From positions 1 through 64,000 of the forward strand of contig CAZDWJ010000015.1 of assembly GCA_964509195.1 (NCBI GenBank): DNA of 64,000 bases, written 5' to 3'. The notes beneath the pieces are model-generated. The model was not told the DNA's origin. It did not search any database and was given only the letters and a program-made list of their open reading frames with translations. Position 1 is the stretch's first letter. Each line of letters opens with the position of its first letter. Shown here in pieces: positions 6,769-15,282 of this stretch. The translations under genes and the position numbers were made by a program. This DNA is from UBA4802 sp964509195 (lineage in GTDB: Bacteria; Spirochaetota; UBA4802; UB4802).

Positions 6769-8910
6769 GTGAAGAAGTTTGGTGCTGTAATATATCGCAA
6801 TAAAATATATTTTTTTCCTGGACTGATAATTGCAGCTGTTCTTTTTTGTTATGCTATTATTGCCAACATGTCTTTTTCATATATGGGTAATACCAGCAAA
6901 AATGTAATTATTTTTATACTATCCCACTATAAATTTTTAATAATTCTATACTTCTTGAAAATAATTTTTACGTACACTGTTATTGCCACATTTTTAAGCA
7001 TAGTATTCTTTACAGGATTATTGCAGCTGTCCCAACTATTAAAAAAACAATTTCTAAAGATAAATGCCTTTTCAATCACGTGTGGCGTAACTTTCGTATT
7101 TATATTTCTTCAATTTTGTAAAAGTATTATTAATTATCCTCAGTTATACCTTGAAACAGTTTTTAATAAAAATATAGTATATAAATATTTTCAGACTGCA
7201 ATTACAAATAATTTTTCACCAGCGTTCATTTCATTTCTACAGATGATTATTGTTTCCCCTTTTATTATCGCTATCGTTATTTCCTTGTGTAAAGTTACTC
7301 TTCCACATCTTCATACCATTTTGCAGGTGTTGTCGCTTCCCAAGAGATTTAGCTATGGACTTACCGCAGGCATTGTAGCTATTACTGTCATTGCCATCAC
7401 ATTAACAGTAACTATCTCACATACTACTTCCAGCACGCAACCTAATATTTTAATTTTGGCAGCTGACGCATTAAGGCCTGATCATTTCAGTGGCTTTGGG
7501 TATCACCGCCTTACAACACCTAATATTGATACTATAATAGCCAATGGAACAACATTTAAAAATGTGTACACTACAGTACCACGTACATTTCCAGCATGGG
7601 TAAGTATACTCACATCGCAACTGCCCGCAACACATGGCATTGGCCACATGTTTCCAATGGCACATACACGTAATAAAAAATTTGTTACCTTGGCAACAGT
7701 ATTAAAAGAACACGGCTACTACACCAGTGTGGTAGGCGATTTTGCTGCTGATATTTTTCCGCGAATTAATTTGGGATTTGATACTGTGAAAGCTCCCACA
7801 TTCAATATGCGTGTGATGATAAAGCAGATTATATTGAAAAACCATACTTTTCTTTTGCCGTTTCTTACTAATAAAATTGGATTTTTCTTTTTCCCTGAGA
7901 TACGCGAATTTGCCGAATTTGCTGATCCACAGTTTGTTTTTGACGATATAAAAAAAGAAATCCGTTCAAGCATATCACAGGGCAAACCATTCTTTATGCT
8001 TTCTTTTTTTTCTGTCACACATTTTCCTTACCCTGCTTGTTATCCACATTATAAAACATTTACCGATACAAAGTACAATGGTCCGTTTAAATATTCAAAA
8101 AATAGAGTGGTTGCGTTAGACAGTAAAGGGAATGTATCAGAATACCAGCCTTCTTCAGAGGAAATAGAACATATACGCGCACTGTATGATGGATGTCTGC
8201 GTGCATTTGATGAAGCCGTGGGCAACATACTACAATATTTAAAAGATAAAAATGCGTATGACAATACCATTATAATAATTTTATCCGATCATGGTGAAAA
8301 TCTTTATGAATTTGAATATGGCATGGGTCATGGTGAGCACCTGCGTGGCAAGTACAGTCTTGTTATTCCCTGTATCTTTTCAGGCCCGCAAATTCCACAC
8401 GCAACGCATACAGCCATACGAAGTGCTATCGATATTGCCCCAACTATTCTTGATATATTAAAGATACAGCAGCCGCAATCATTTGAAGGCACATCGTTGT
8501 TTAAAAATCACAATCGCATATATGACGCGTATTGTGAAACCGGTATCTGGTTTGATAACACCGGCAATTTTTTCTTTCAGAAAAAACGCATAATGTATCC
8601 TGATATCACTGGCATATCCACCATTGATTTTAATCACAATGATGAAATTACTGTAACGCCATATTATGAAAATCTAATCACCATTGCCAAGCATAGAAGC
8701 ATTATAAAAAATAATATGAAACTTATCTATATGCCTACCCATTATGGTATTGAATATGAACTGTACGATGTGTCACATGACCCGGATGAACGAAATAACA
8801 TTTACACAACTTCAACACATGCAGATGCAATGAAGCAAAAGTTTTTCTCCCTCTTCAGCAACTATGGGAATGTAAAGATATATAATGGTTATATTATGCC
8901 AGTTGAATAG
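6769..8910 (+). CDS. membrane-anchored sulfatase-fold enzyme
   Basis: A 713-residue protein with about five membrane helices in residues 10-220 and an alkaline-phosphatase/sulfatase-superfamily domain from about residue 224 (NILILAADALRPDHFSGFGY). Metal-site motifs include LAADALRPD and ILSDHGEN, with GHGEH further on. At the position where sulfatases have the formylglycine Cys/Ser (CxPxR), it has Thr in RTFPAWVSILT. Thr is the nucleophile in phosphoethanolamine and lipoteichoic-acid type transferases, which share the TM-plus-periplasmic-domain layout. A phospho-group transferase or phosphatase is therefore more likely than a true sulfatase. GTG start, ribosome-binding site CTGGAGA. Confidence 0.75.
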   Translation: MKKFGAVIYRNKIYFFPGLIIAAVLFCYAIIANMSFSYMGNTSKNVIIFILSHYKFLIILYFLKIIFTYTVIATFLSIVFFTGLLQLSQLLKKQFLKINAFSITCGVTFVFIFLQFCKSIINYPQLYLETVFNKNIVYKYFQTAITNNFSPAFISFLQMIIVSPFIIAIVISLCKVTLPHLHTILQVLSLPKRFSYGLTAGIVAITVIAITLTVTISHTTSSTQPNILILAADALRPDHFSGFGYHRLTTPNIDTIIANGTTFKNVYTTVPRTFPAWVSILTSQLPATHGIGHMFPMAHTRNKKFVTLATVLKEHGYYTSVVGDFAADIFPRINLGFDTVKAPTFNMRVMIKQIILKNHTFLLPFLTNKIGFFFFPEIREFAEFADPQFVFDDIKKEIRSSISQGKPFFMLSFFSVTHFPYPACYPHYKTFTDTKYNGPFKYSKNRVVALDSKGNVSEYQPSSEEIEHIRALYDGCLRAFDEAVGNILQYLKDKNAYDNTIIIILSDHGENLYEFEYGMGHGEHLRGKYSLVIPCIFSGPQIPHATHTAIRSAIDIAPTILDILKIQQPQSFEGTSLFKNHNRIYDAYCETGIWFDNTGNFFFQKKRIMYPDITGISTIDFNHNDEITVTPYYENLITIAKHRSIIKNNMKLIYMPTHYGIEYELYDVSHDPDERNNIYTTSTHADAMKQKFFSLFSNYGNVKIYNGYIMPVE

Positions 8911-8925
8911 TGCTGTAATTATTAC

Positions 8926-8960
8926 ACGGTGGAGATAATCACCATGATTATCACCACCGT
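8926..8960. terminator. strong hairpin between convergent genes
   Basis: A long stem, ACGGTGG-A-GATAATCA paired with TGATTATC-A-CCACCGT, loop CCA, lies between the convergent sulfatase-fold and MaoC genes. There is no T-run on either side, so it may act as an RNA-end stabiliser or weak bidirectional terminator. Confidence 0.55.
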
Positions 8961-8969
8961 AAAGAACTG

Positions 8970-9377
8970 TTATCTTTCTATTTCAGCTTGAACCTTTGTT
9001 AACACTTCAACACCATTTTGATTTTTTACTGTAACTGCAAGTGTTGCTTTGTCACCATGTATCTCTGTTACAGTTCCTTCAATGGTAAGGGTTTCCCCCA
9101 TTCGCACAGGTGATGCAAATCTGCATTTTAGCTTTTTTAATCGCCCTGGGTCACTTACCCATGTGGTAATAGCATCAGCAGTGAAGCCAAGAGTACACAG
9201 GCCCTGTAAAATAGCACCACCTAATCCAACCATCTTGCCAAACTCAGCATCTATATGAATAGGATTAAAATCACCTGAAGCGCCAGCATAGTAGATAGCT
9301 CGGTATTTATCTACTTCCTGGTTTACTGTAAATTTGTCGCCAATGTTTACAGTCATATTCCAATCCATTGTTTTCAT
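8970..9377 (-). CDS. MaoC-like (R)-specific enoyl-CoA hydratase, C-type subunit
   Basis: A 135-residue hot-dog protein of the MaoC family. The hydratase signature is present (GDFNPIHIDAEFGK, giving the catalytic Asp and His). The start at 9377 is chosen because AGGAAATAACT precedes it and the upstream gene stops 2 bases before; a longer reading (from 9416) would overlap that gene. It is the last gene of the TetR-headed unit. With the preceding hot-dog gene it probably forms a two-subunit hydratase acting on bulky enoyl-CoA, as in the steroid-type ChsH1/ChsH2 and mycobacterial Had systems. Confidence 0.85.
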   Translation of the reverse strand: MKTMDWNMTVNIGDKFTVNQEVDKYRAIYYAGASGDFNPIHIDAEFGKMVGLGGAILQGLCTLGFTADAITTWVSDPGRLKKLKCRFASPVRMGETLTIEGTVTEIHGDKATLAVTVKNQNGVEVLTKVQAEIER

Positions 9378-9379
9378 AG

Positions 9380-9817
9380 TTATTTCCTCACCACAAAAGT
9401 ATATGTGCCTTTGCATACATCTTTATTGTTCTGATTTTTTGTCGTTATCTCAATAGCAATAACATCCAATTTTTCTTTGTTCTCAATGTTTACAATTTTT
9501 GCATCCGAATACAGCACATCACCTGACTTTACCACATCATAAAATTCAAATTCCTGTTCTCCATGCACCAGCATTGCTAAATTAAGATTGAGTTCATTAT
9601 CAAAAAATATAGGTTCTATAAGCTTTGCACCAAACACAACAGCAAATGTAGGTGGCGCAATTATAGTTTTATACTTTGATTTTGCAGCAAACTCATCATC
9701 AAGAAAATAAGGATTAGTGCTTTTGATAGCTTTGGCAAACTCTTTCACTTTTTCCTTGCCCACCTCATATACCATCGTTGGCCAAGTTTTTCCAATAAAA
9801 TTTTTGTCGATAGCCAT
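9380..9817 (-). CDS. MaoC N-terminal-type dehydratase subunit
   Basis: A 145-residue hot-dog protein resembling the FAS1/MaoC N-terminal dehydratase family (PF13452-like): an early FIGKTWPTMVYEVGKEKVKEFAKA segment in two parts (residues 7-30) and LMVHGEQEFEFYDVVKSGD-like core (AMLVHGEQEFEFY). This type usually lacks the catalytic Asp/His and pairs with a catalytic MaoC subunit, which here is the next gene, 2 bases away. The pair likely hydrates 2-enoyl-CoA made by the two acyl-CoA dehydrogenases upstream. Ribosome-binding site AAAGGAGGTATCG. Confidence 0.8.
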   Translation of the reverse strand: MAIDKNFIGKTWPTMVYEVGKEKVKEFAKAIKSTNPYFLDDEFAAKSKYKTIIAPPTFAVVFGAKLIEPIFFDNELNLNLAMLVHGEQEFEFYDVVKSGDVLYSDAKIVNIENKEKLDVIAIEITTKNQNNKDVCKGTYTFVVRK

Positions 9818-9834
9818 AGCGATACCTCCTTTGA

Positions 9835-11004
9835 TTAACTGCCATATTTTTGCAACAGGTCACGTGCAATGAGTATGCGCTGTATCTCAGATGTCCCCTC
9901 GCCTATCTCACCTAACTTTGCATCACGGTATAGCCGCTCAACAGCAAATTCTTTGATATATCCATAACCGCCATGAATCTGCAGTGCCCAGCTTGAAATC
10001 TGTGTTGCTGCTTCGCTTGCAAAAAGTTTTGCACAAGAAGCCAATACTGCCGCTTCGGGGTGATTTGTTTGTTTTGCCCACGCCGCTTTGTATATCAAAA
10101 GTCTTGAAAGGTCAGTGAGTATCATCATGTCGGCAAGTTTAAATGAAACTTCCTGGTAGCGGTTTATTGGCTTCCCAAACGCTTTGCGTTCAGCTGAATA
10201 TTTCACAGCTTCTTCCATACACGCCATTGCAACACCTAACGACACTGTTGCCATACCAATACGGCCAAACTCTAACGTTTGCATTGCCTGTATAAAGCCT
10301 TTGCCAATCTCACCTAATACCGCATCCTCTCCCACTTCACAATCTTCTAAGAATACCTCTGATGTTGGCGAACCTCTATAACCTAACTTTTCAAATGGCT
10401 TGCCGGTGGAAAATCCCGGAGTACCCTTATCAACAAGAAATGCGGTCACACCATTTGCGGGCCCTGCTTCCTTATTGTTATATGCCATTATCAGGCACAC
10501 ATCTGCAATTGGTGCATTGGTAATAAATGTCTTAGTGCCATTTAACACCCACTTATCACCTTTCTTTTTTGCAGTTGTGGCGATAGCGGCAGCGTCGGAT
10601 CCTGCCTGCGGCTCGGTTAATCCAAAGCTACCAATCAAATCTCCCGATATAATCCCTGGCAGATATTTTTCTTTTTGCTTTTTTGTACCAAAAAGCCGAA
10701 TTGGTATACCGCACAATCCACAGCTTGCACCAGCTGACAGAAACGTAGCAGCACAAACCTTTGCTACTTCTTCACCAGCGATTGCAAAGTTGAGTAACTC
10801 CTGATTGGTGCCACCATATTCTTCTTCATGAATCATGCCTAAATAGCCTAAATCACCTAGCTTCTTTATATTCTTCTTTAAAAGTTCAACTGACTTTTCA
10901 TCGCCAATATCAAGCAGCGCAGCGTTAGGCTTAATCTCATTTTCACAGAACTTTTTAAAGTTTTCCTTTATCGATTTCTGTATATCATTTAATTCATAAT
11001 TCAT
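9835..11004 (-). CDS. acyl-CoA dehydrogenase
   Basis: A 389-residue flavoenzyme that makes the alpha,beta double bond of an acyl-CoA. Typical motifs: GLTEPQAGSDAAA (FAD contact), WVLNGTKTFITNA, ALQIHGGYGYIKE and the C-terminal GEGTSEIQRILIARDL, which keeps the MCAD-type catalytic Glu. The start at 11004 follows a good AAGGAGG; the longer frame (from 11028) overlaps the upstream stop. It lies directly behind a second, different acyl-CoA dehydrogenase, so the two may form a heteromer as in steroid-degrading actinobacteria, or act on different intermediates. Confidence 0.93.
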   Translation of the reverse strand: MNYELNDIQKSIKENFKKFCENEIKPNAALLDIGDEKSVELLKKNIKKLGDLGYLGMIHEEEYGGTNQELLNFAIAGEEVAKVCAATFLSAGASCGLCGIPIRLFGTKKQKEKYLPGIISGDLIGSFGLTEPQAGSDAAAIATTAKKKGDKWVLNGTKTFITNAPIADVCLIMAYNNKEAGPANGVTAFLVDKGTPGFSTGKPFEKLGYRGSPTSEVFLEDCEVGEDAVLGEIGKGFIQAMQTLEFGRIGMATVSLGVAMACMEEAVKYSAERKAFGKPINRYQEVSFKLADMMILTDLSRLLIYKAAWAKQTNHPEAAVLASCAKLFASEAATQISSWALQIHGGYGYIKEFAVERLYRDAKLGEIGEGTSEIQRILIARDLLQKYGS

Positions 11005-11027
11005 TTTTTGCCTCCTTACATTGAACA

Positions 11028-12176
11028 TTATAACGCTAACAATCGAGATATAATCAATCGCTGCACTTCAGAAGTACCACCACCAATCTGAGCTAATTTA
11101 GCATCACGCAGCATTCGTTCCACTGGATAATCATGAATATAACCATACCCACCAAAAATCTGAACTGCTTCTGAAGTAACCTTAAACCCCCAGTCCCCAA
11201 CAAAAGCTTTGGCAATAGATGCCTGAAGGTGGTTAATTGGGTATCCTGCATCCTTTAAGGAAGCAACGCGGTATACTGCCAGCCTTGCAGCCTCCAGCAC
11301 AACCTTCATATCAGCTAATTTATGCTGAATTGCCTGAAAGCTTTTAATGGGTTTCTCAAACTGGACACGATCAGAAGCATACCGTGCACATTGTTCTATC
11401 ATAAATTGCATTCCACCAACAAATGGTGCAAGTAATGCGCTGCGGTCCCACTCTAAGGTTTGGTGAGCGTACATAAAACCTTCGCCAATATTTCCCAGTA
11501 CATTTTCTTCTGGCACTTCACAGTCTTCAAAGAACACTTCAGAGGTGGTTGATGCTCTGACCCCCATTTTATGGAATGGCTTACCAGTTGAAAAACCTTT
11601 AAAATCTTTCTCAACAATAAAGGCTGATATGCCTGCATGTTTTTTTGATTTATCCACTGTGGCATACACAACACATACATTGGCAACAGGTGCATTGGTA
11701 ATAAATGTCTTGGACCCATTCAGTATCCACCTATCACCTTTTTTAACCGCAGTTGTTTGCAGTGATGCAGCATCGGAACCAGCACCAGGTTCAGTTAATC
11801 CCATACATCCAATCCATTCGCCACTTGCAAGTTTGGGTACATATTTTTTACGTTGTGCTTCATTTCCATGTTTGTACAAAGTATCAGTACATAAATACGT
11901 GTGTGCACCCAATGCTAATAAATGGCCGCTATCAACACCTGCATGCCCTAACGCTTCTCCTGCTAAACAACAGGTCACTACATCTGCACCCTGCCCGCCA
12001 TATTCTTCAGGGAATGGCAGTCCTAAAAGTCCCATAGCTCCTAACTTTTTCCAGATTTCAAAAGAAAATTCTGATTTTAAATCAGCTTCTTCACATAAGG
12101 GTACAATTTCATTTTTTGCATATTTATATATTGTATCCCTGAACAAAAGCTGCTCCTCAGTAAACCCAAATTCCAT
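11028..12176 (-). CDS. acyl-CoA dehydrogenase with shifted or missing catalytic glutamate
   Basis: A 382-residue acyl-CoA dehydrogenase: MGLTEPGAGSDAASL, WILNGSKTFITNAPVA, IFGGYGYIHDYPVERMLRDAK. At the MCAD catalytic position the motif reads IGGGTSEVQR, with Gly instead of Glu. Isovaleryl-CoA dehydrogenase has a small residue there too and uses a Glu in helix G; the matching segment here is TLEWDRSALL, where Asp or the preceding Glu could serve. ATG at 12176 overlaps the tetR stop (TGATG), giving translational coupling, with AAAGGAGG before it. This may be the non-catalytic or altered half of a heteromeric enzyme. Confidence 0.88.
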   Translation of the reverse strand: MEFGFTEEQLLFRDTIYKYAKNEIVPLCEEADLKSEFSFEIWKKLGAMGLLGLPFPEEYGGQGADVVTCCLAGEALGHAGVDSGHLLALGAHTYLCTDTLYKHGNEAQRKKYVPKLASGEWIGCMGLTEPGAGSDAASLQTTAVKKGDRWILNGSKTFITNAPVANVCVVYATVDKSKKHAGISAFIVEKDFKGFSTGKPFHKMGVRASTTSEVFFEDCEVPEENVLGNIGEGFMYAHQTLEWDRSALLAPFVGGMQFMIEQCARYASDRVQFEKPIKSFQAIQHKLADMKVVLEAARLAVYRVASLKDAGYPINHLQASIAKAFVGDWGFKVTSEAVQIFGGYGYIHDYPVERMLRDAKLAQIGGGTSEVQRLIISRLLAL

Positions 12177-12790
12177 CACCGACCTCCTTTTTTAAGTATC
12201 GTTTCAATTATTTGACTTTTTATTTTCTGTGCATAGTGCACATAATCAAATGCATTAGGATCTATAACATATTGAATAATAAGCCCCTGCACCATGGAAA
12301 CAATCATGGTAGCTGTATAGTTTACATCAATGTTGTAGAACTTTCCTTGTGCGATCCCTTCATTTAAAATTTCTGAGCACACATCTCGATAGCTCTTATA
12401 CAATTTTTGAATCGCAGTGCGCATTCGTTCGTTATGATTTAGTTGTGTCCAGAAATCCAGAAGCACATAAAAATAATTCTTTTCCTGCATCACAAGATTG
12501 CACGCCCGTTCTATGAACGCAGATAGCTTGTCGACTGGATCTGAAAGTTGCAGCAGGTCCTGTTGAAGTGATATATGGATATTGCGGTTTATCTCCCTGA
12601 GTAAATTCAGCAGTAAATTCTGCTTATTTTTAAAATAATAGTGGATCAAACCCGTTGACATCCCCGCTTCCTGTGCAATATCCTTAATTGTGAAGTTATA
12701 ATATCCTTTTTTGCTCACTACATTGTATGTGGCTGAGGTAAGCTGAGCACGTCGTATATCAAAAATATCTGAGCGTTCCTTAATTTTCAT
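12176..12790 (-). CDS. TetR-family regulator of the catabolic regulon
   Basis: A 204-residue repressor. The N-terminal helix-turn-helix spans about residues 14-60 (FTIKDIAQEAGMSTGLIHYYFKNK in two halves), followed by an alpha-helical ligand domain. It is first in a unit with two acyl-CoA dehydrogenases and two MaoC proteins. A palindrome 20 bases upstream of its start recurs at the heads of the two other units of the cluster, so it likely represses all three and itself. The inducer is probably an acyl-CoA of the pathway. Binding is inferred. Confidence 0.88.
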   Translation of the reverse strand: MKIKERSDIFDIRRAQLTSATYNVVSKKGYYNFTIKDIAQEAGMSTGLIHYYFKNKQNLLLNLLREINRNIHISLQQDLLQLSDPVDKLSAFIERACNLVMQEKNYFYVLLDFWTQLNHNERMRTAIQKLYKSYRDVCSEILNEGIAQGKFYNIDVNYTATMIVSMVQGLIIQYVIDPNAFDYVHYAQKIKSQIIETILKKGGR

Positions 12791-12810
12791 TTTGAATCCT
12801 CATTAATATG

Positions 12811-12828
12811 ATTGAATGTCCAATCAAT
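12811..12828. promoter_or_regulatory. putative TetR operator, site 1
   Basis: ATTGAATGTCCAATCAAT, with dyad GATTG...CAATC, lies just upstream of the tetR gene. It is one of four related sites in this cluster and in no other part of the window that I noticed. Confidence 0.7.
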
Positions 12829-12843
12829 ATTTTACTAAATTTT

Positions 12844-13632
12844 TTACATATACTTGATCAACGAATTGTAATCATGTATGCAGATAGATTTCCTGATATT
12901 CTGCTCCTGCATCCGTGTAGTTCCTCCCATCAATATGCCTTTTGAATGTACTGTATAGATCGCAGGAATATCAAAAACTAATAAACTGATATCATCATAC
13001 TCTTTATGTTCTAGTTTAACGACTTTATCAACTATGTGAGTAATCATTTCCATAAAGGAAACCGAAATTAAATCTTCAACCTGAACACCGCAATGTCTTA
13101 CAACATCATTGAAACCATCGCTGCACATCACAACGCGTGATTGTCCATACAGATTTAGGCTTTCAACCTTTTGAAGAGTTTTACTTCTTCCTGCAAAATT
13201 CATATTCACTTTTGTTTCATACTGTTCTTTTTTGGTATACCTGTCATAAATTTTCAATGAGCTATCGCCCCCATGCGCAATAAATGCTTGTTTCATATTT
13301 TGCTGCTCCTGCAGTGCAATCAAACTCAACGTTGATTTCATATGATATTCCTGCTTAGCATATATGCCATTCAAATAGCGTGACCACTCATCATTGCTTT
13401 GAGGAGTTGTATTTAAACCATTTGCAACATTTGAAAGCAAAATGCGTGATGCGTGAGGGAAGCGCTCAGTTGCATCTGCAATTGCAAACACCCTGTGGTC
13501 AAGGTCCACAAGCAAACTATCGCCATTACCATACCCACATCTAACCTTATCCGTACCAGTGATAAGCAGCATGGCAAAAGCGCCTTCTGCTATCACTGCC
13601 CTCACATCACTATGTAATTCAATAATGCTCAT
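12844..13632 (-). CDS. PP2C-like protein phosphatase
   Basis: A 262-residue protein with the PPM/PP2C fold by motif: GNGDSLLVDLDHRVFAIAD-like start (DLDHRVFAIADATERF), AFIAHGGDSSLKIY, RVVMCSDGFNDVV and YDDISLLVFDI, supplying the aspartates of the two-metal site. It would dephosphorylate Ser/Thr or an anti-sigma antagonist. It is the last gene of the unit beginning with the CoA-transferase genes, and follows the DUF35 stop by 3 bases, so it is translationally coupled. A signalling phosphatase inside a lipid-catabolism operon is unusual; no partner kinase is adjacent. Confidence 0.75.
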   Translation of the reverse strand: MSIIELHSDVRAVIAEGAFAMLLITGTDKVRCGYGNGDSLLVDLDHRVFAIADATERFPHASRILLSNVANGLNTTPQSNDEWSRYLNGIYAKQEYHMKSTLSLIALQEQQNMKQAFIAHGGDSSLKIYDRYTKKEQYETKVNMNFAGRSKTLQKVESLNLYGQSRVVMCSDGFNDVVRHCGVQVEDLISVSFMEMITHIVDKVVKLEHKEYDDISLLVFDIPAIYTVHSKGILMGGTTRMQEQNIRKSICIHDYNSLIKYM

Positions 13633-13635
13633 ACA

Positions 13636-14100
13636 TTATTCAATGACCTTGAAATAGAGAATGTCCTTTATTGTACCTTTCTTTTCTTCTGAAAACACAG
13701 GCTCAACCCTGGCCCCAATTTTTACTTTTGATTCATCTTTCACATCAATATAGTGCTGGAATAATGTATCAGCCCCATCTAATTTTATATATCCATACCC
13801 ATACGGTATTGGTTTTTGCGTTCCCGTTTCAGGGTCAATGAATGCAAATCGTAAAATCGTAAACGTGTCTATTGTACCCCTTGGGCCTACCTCAACAAAT
13901 TCTTTCATTTCCTCATAACAATCGCCGCACACCCTGCGTGGAGGTACATATACTTTTTTGCATTTAGGGCATCGTACCCCTAAGAACTTTCTATTATTTT
14001 TAAGCTCGTAAAAGAATTTGCTGCCATACATTCCCACTGAATAGTTAAAAGGCTGTATTGCTTTACCCGATTCAATAATTACATGCTCTATATTTTCCAT
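13636..14100 (-). CDS. DUF35 zinc-ribbon/OB-fold acyl-CoA-associated protein
   Basis: A 154-residue protein with an N-terminal helix, a rubredoxin-like zinc ribbon (CPKCKKVYVPPRRVCGDC, all four Cys) and a C-terminal OB fold. In Ltp2-ChsH2 and in archaeal thiolase/HMG-CoA synthase complexes, DUF35 subunits bind the thiolase-fold partner and the CoA substrate. Here the partner is probably the thiolase-fold protein ending 10 bases upstream. Ribosome-binding site TAGGAGGATGC. Confidence 0.9.
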   Translation of the reverse strand: MENIEHVIIESGKAIQPFNYSVGMYGSKFFYELKNNRKFLGVRCPKCKKVYVPPRRVCGDCYEEMKEFVEVGPRGTIDTFTILRFAFIDPETGTQKPIPYGYGYIKLDGADTLFQHYIDVKDESKVKIGARVEPVFSEEKKGTIKDILYFKVIE

Positions 14101-14109
14101 TGCATCCTC

Positions 14110-15273
14110 CTACAGATTGGGTTTTTTCTTGCCATGCAAAATCATATCTGTCCACATGCAGCCACCAAAACCGGTGCTAACAGCAAAGTTAACATCGGGC
14201 ACCTGCCTTCCTTCAGCTTTGCCCATTACCTGCATTGCAGCTTCAGCACACCGTATGAGTCCAGTAGCACCAATAGGATTACAGGCAATAACTCCCCCTG
14301 AAGGATTTATGGGGAGCTCACCTCCCATATCAGTTGCCCCACTCCATATATACTCAGCACCTTTGCCGCGTGGAACTATACCCATATCTTCTATCCAGAT
14401 TATACCTGCAAACGAATATGGCTGATACAGTTCAATGACATCAATCTGCTTGCGAGGTTCAGAAATACCACATTTTTTAAACAGTTCTTTTGATGACTCA
14501 GCCATGCTATCCAGCTCACCCCAGTTTACATCACCTAAATACGTATATTTATGCCTGTTAGCTGTTGCCCATATCCAGTCAGGTGTTGATGTGATTTTTT
14601 CTGCATAGTCTTCACTTGCCATTATCACTGCACATGCACCATCAGTGCGTGGGCATACATCAAGAAGATGAATTGGATCAGCAAGCATTGGTGATGCCAA
14701 CACTTCTTCCAACGTCACTTCCTTACGCAATTGCGCATACGGATTGTTGCACGCATGCTTTCGATCACGCACTGATACACGAGCACCATCCCTGTCGGTT
14801 GCACCATATTTTGCCATATAGGCCTGCGCCTCAACAGCAAGTCCAGATATTGCTCCGGCAAATACAAGCCTGTCCCACACAGGGTCAAATGCGGTAGTGA
14901 TAGCTCCGGTAGTATCCGACTCAGAGTTTTTTTCCCAGCCAATGATCAAAACCTTATCAAACATTCCCGATGCTACAAAATGATATCCACCAATTGCAAG
15001 GGTGCTACCGGTTGTTCCACCTGTTGTAAGCTTAATTACTGGCTTATGGTAACCACCAGAACCATCAATACTCCAGCAATCAACATAGTTAATGCCTTCA
15101 AAGTGGTCCATATTCCCGATTATGATAGCATCAATATTTTTGATGGACAGATCTGCGTCCTCCAGGGCACGGCTAACTGCTTCGTGTATTAATTCCCGAC
15201 CATTAACATCAGACCTGTGGCTTTTATGATATGTCTGGCCGGTACCAACTATAGCTACTCTTCGATTTGCCAT
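14110..15273 (-). CDS. SCP2/Ltp2-type thiolase-fold protein (type II, no Cys)
   Basis: A 387-residue thiolase-fold protein, closely related to the one at 24126-25322 (shared VGxGQTxHxSHRxDVN start). At the nucleophile loop it reads KLTTGGTTGST (residues 81-91) instead of CxSG, and the usual GHP is CNP (INPSGGVIACNPIG), so it lacks the classical thiolase Cys and first His. Ltp2-type aldolases of steroid catabolism also lack the Cys and cleave beta-hydroxyacyl-CoA. I therefore favour an aldolase or related lyase. Flanked by DUF35 and by a type I thiolase-fold gene; ribosome-binding site AGGAGG. Confidence 0.82.
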   Translation of the reverse strand: MANRRVAIVGTGQTYHKSHRSDVNGRELIHEAVSRALEDADLSIKNIDAIIIGNMDHFEGINYVDCWSIDGSGGYHKPVIKLTTGGTTGSTLAIGGYHFVASGMFDKVLIIGWEKNSESDTTGAITTAFDPVWDRLVFAGAISGLAVEAQAYMAKYGATDRDGARVSVRDRKHACNNPYAQLRKEVTLEEVLASPMLADPIHLLDVCPRTDGACAVIMASEDYAEKITSTPDWIWATANRHKYTYLGDVNWGELDSMAESSKELFKKCGISEPRKQIDVIELYQPYSFAGIIWIEDMGIVPRGKGAEYIWSGATDMGGELPINPSGGVIACNPIGATGLIRCAEAAMQVMGKAEGRQVPDVNFAVSTGFGGCMWTDMILHGKKKPNL

Positions 15274-15282
15274 AATCTCCTC

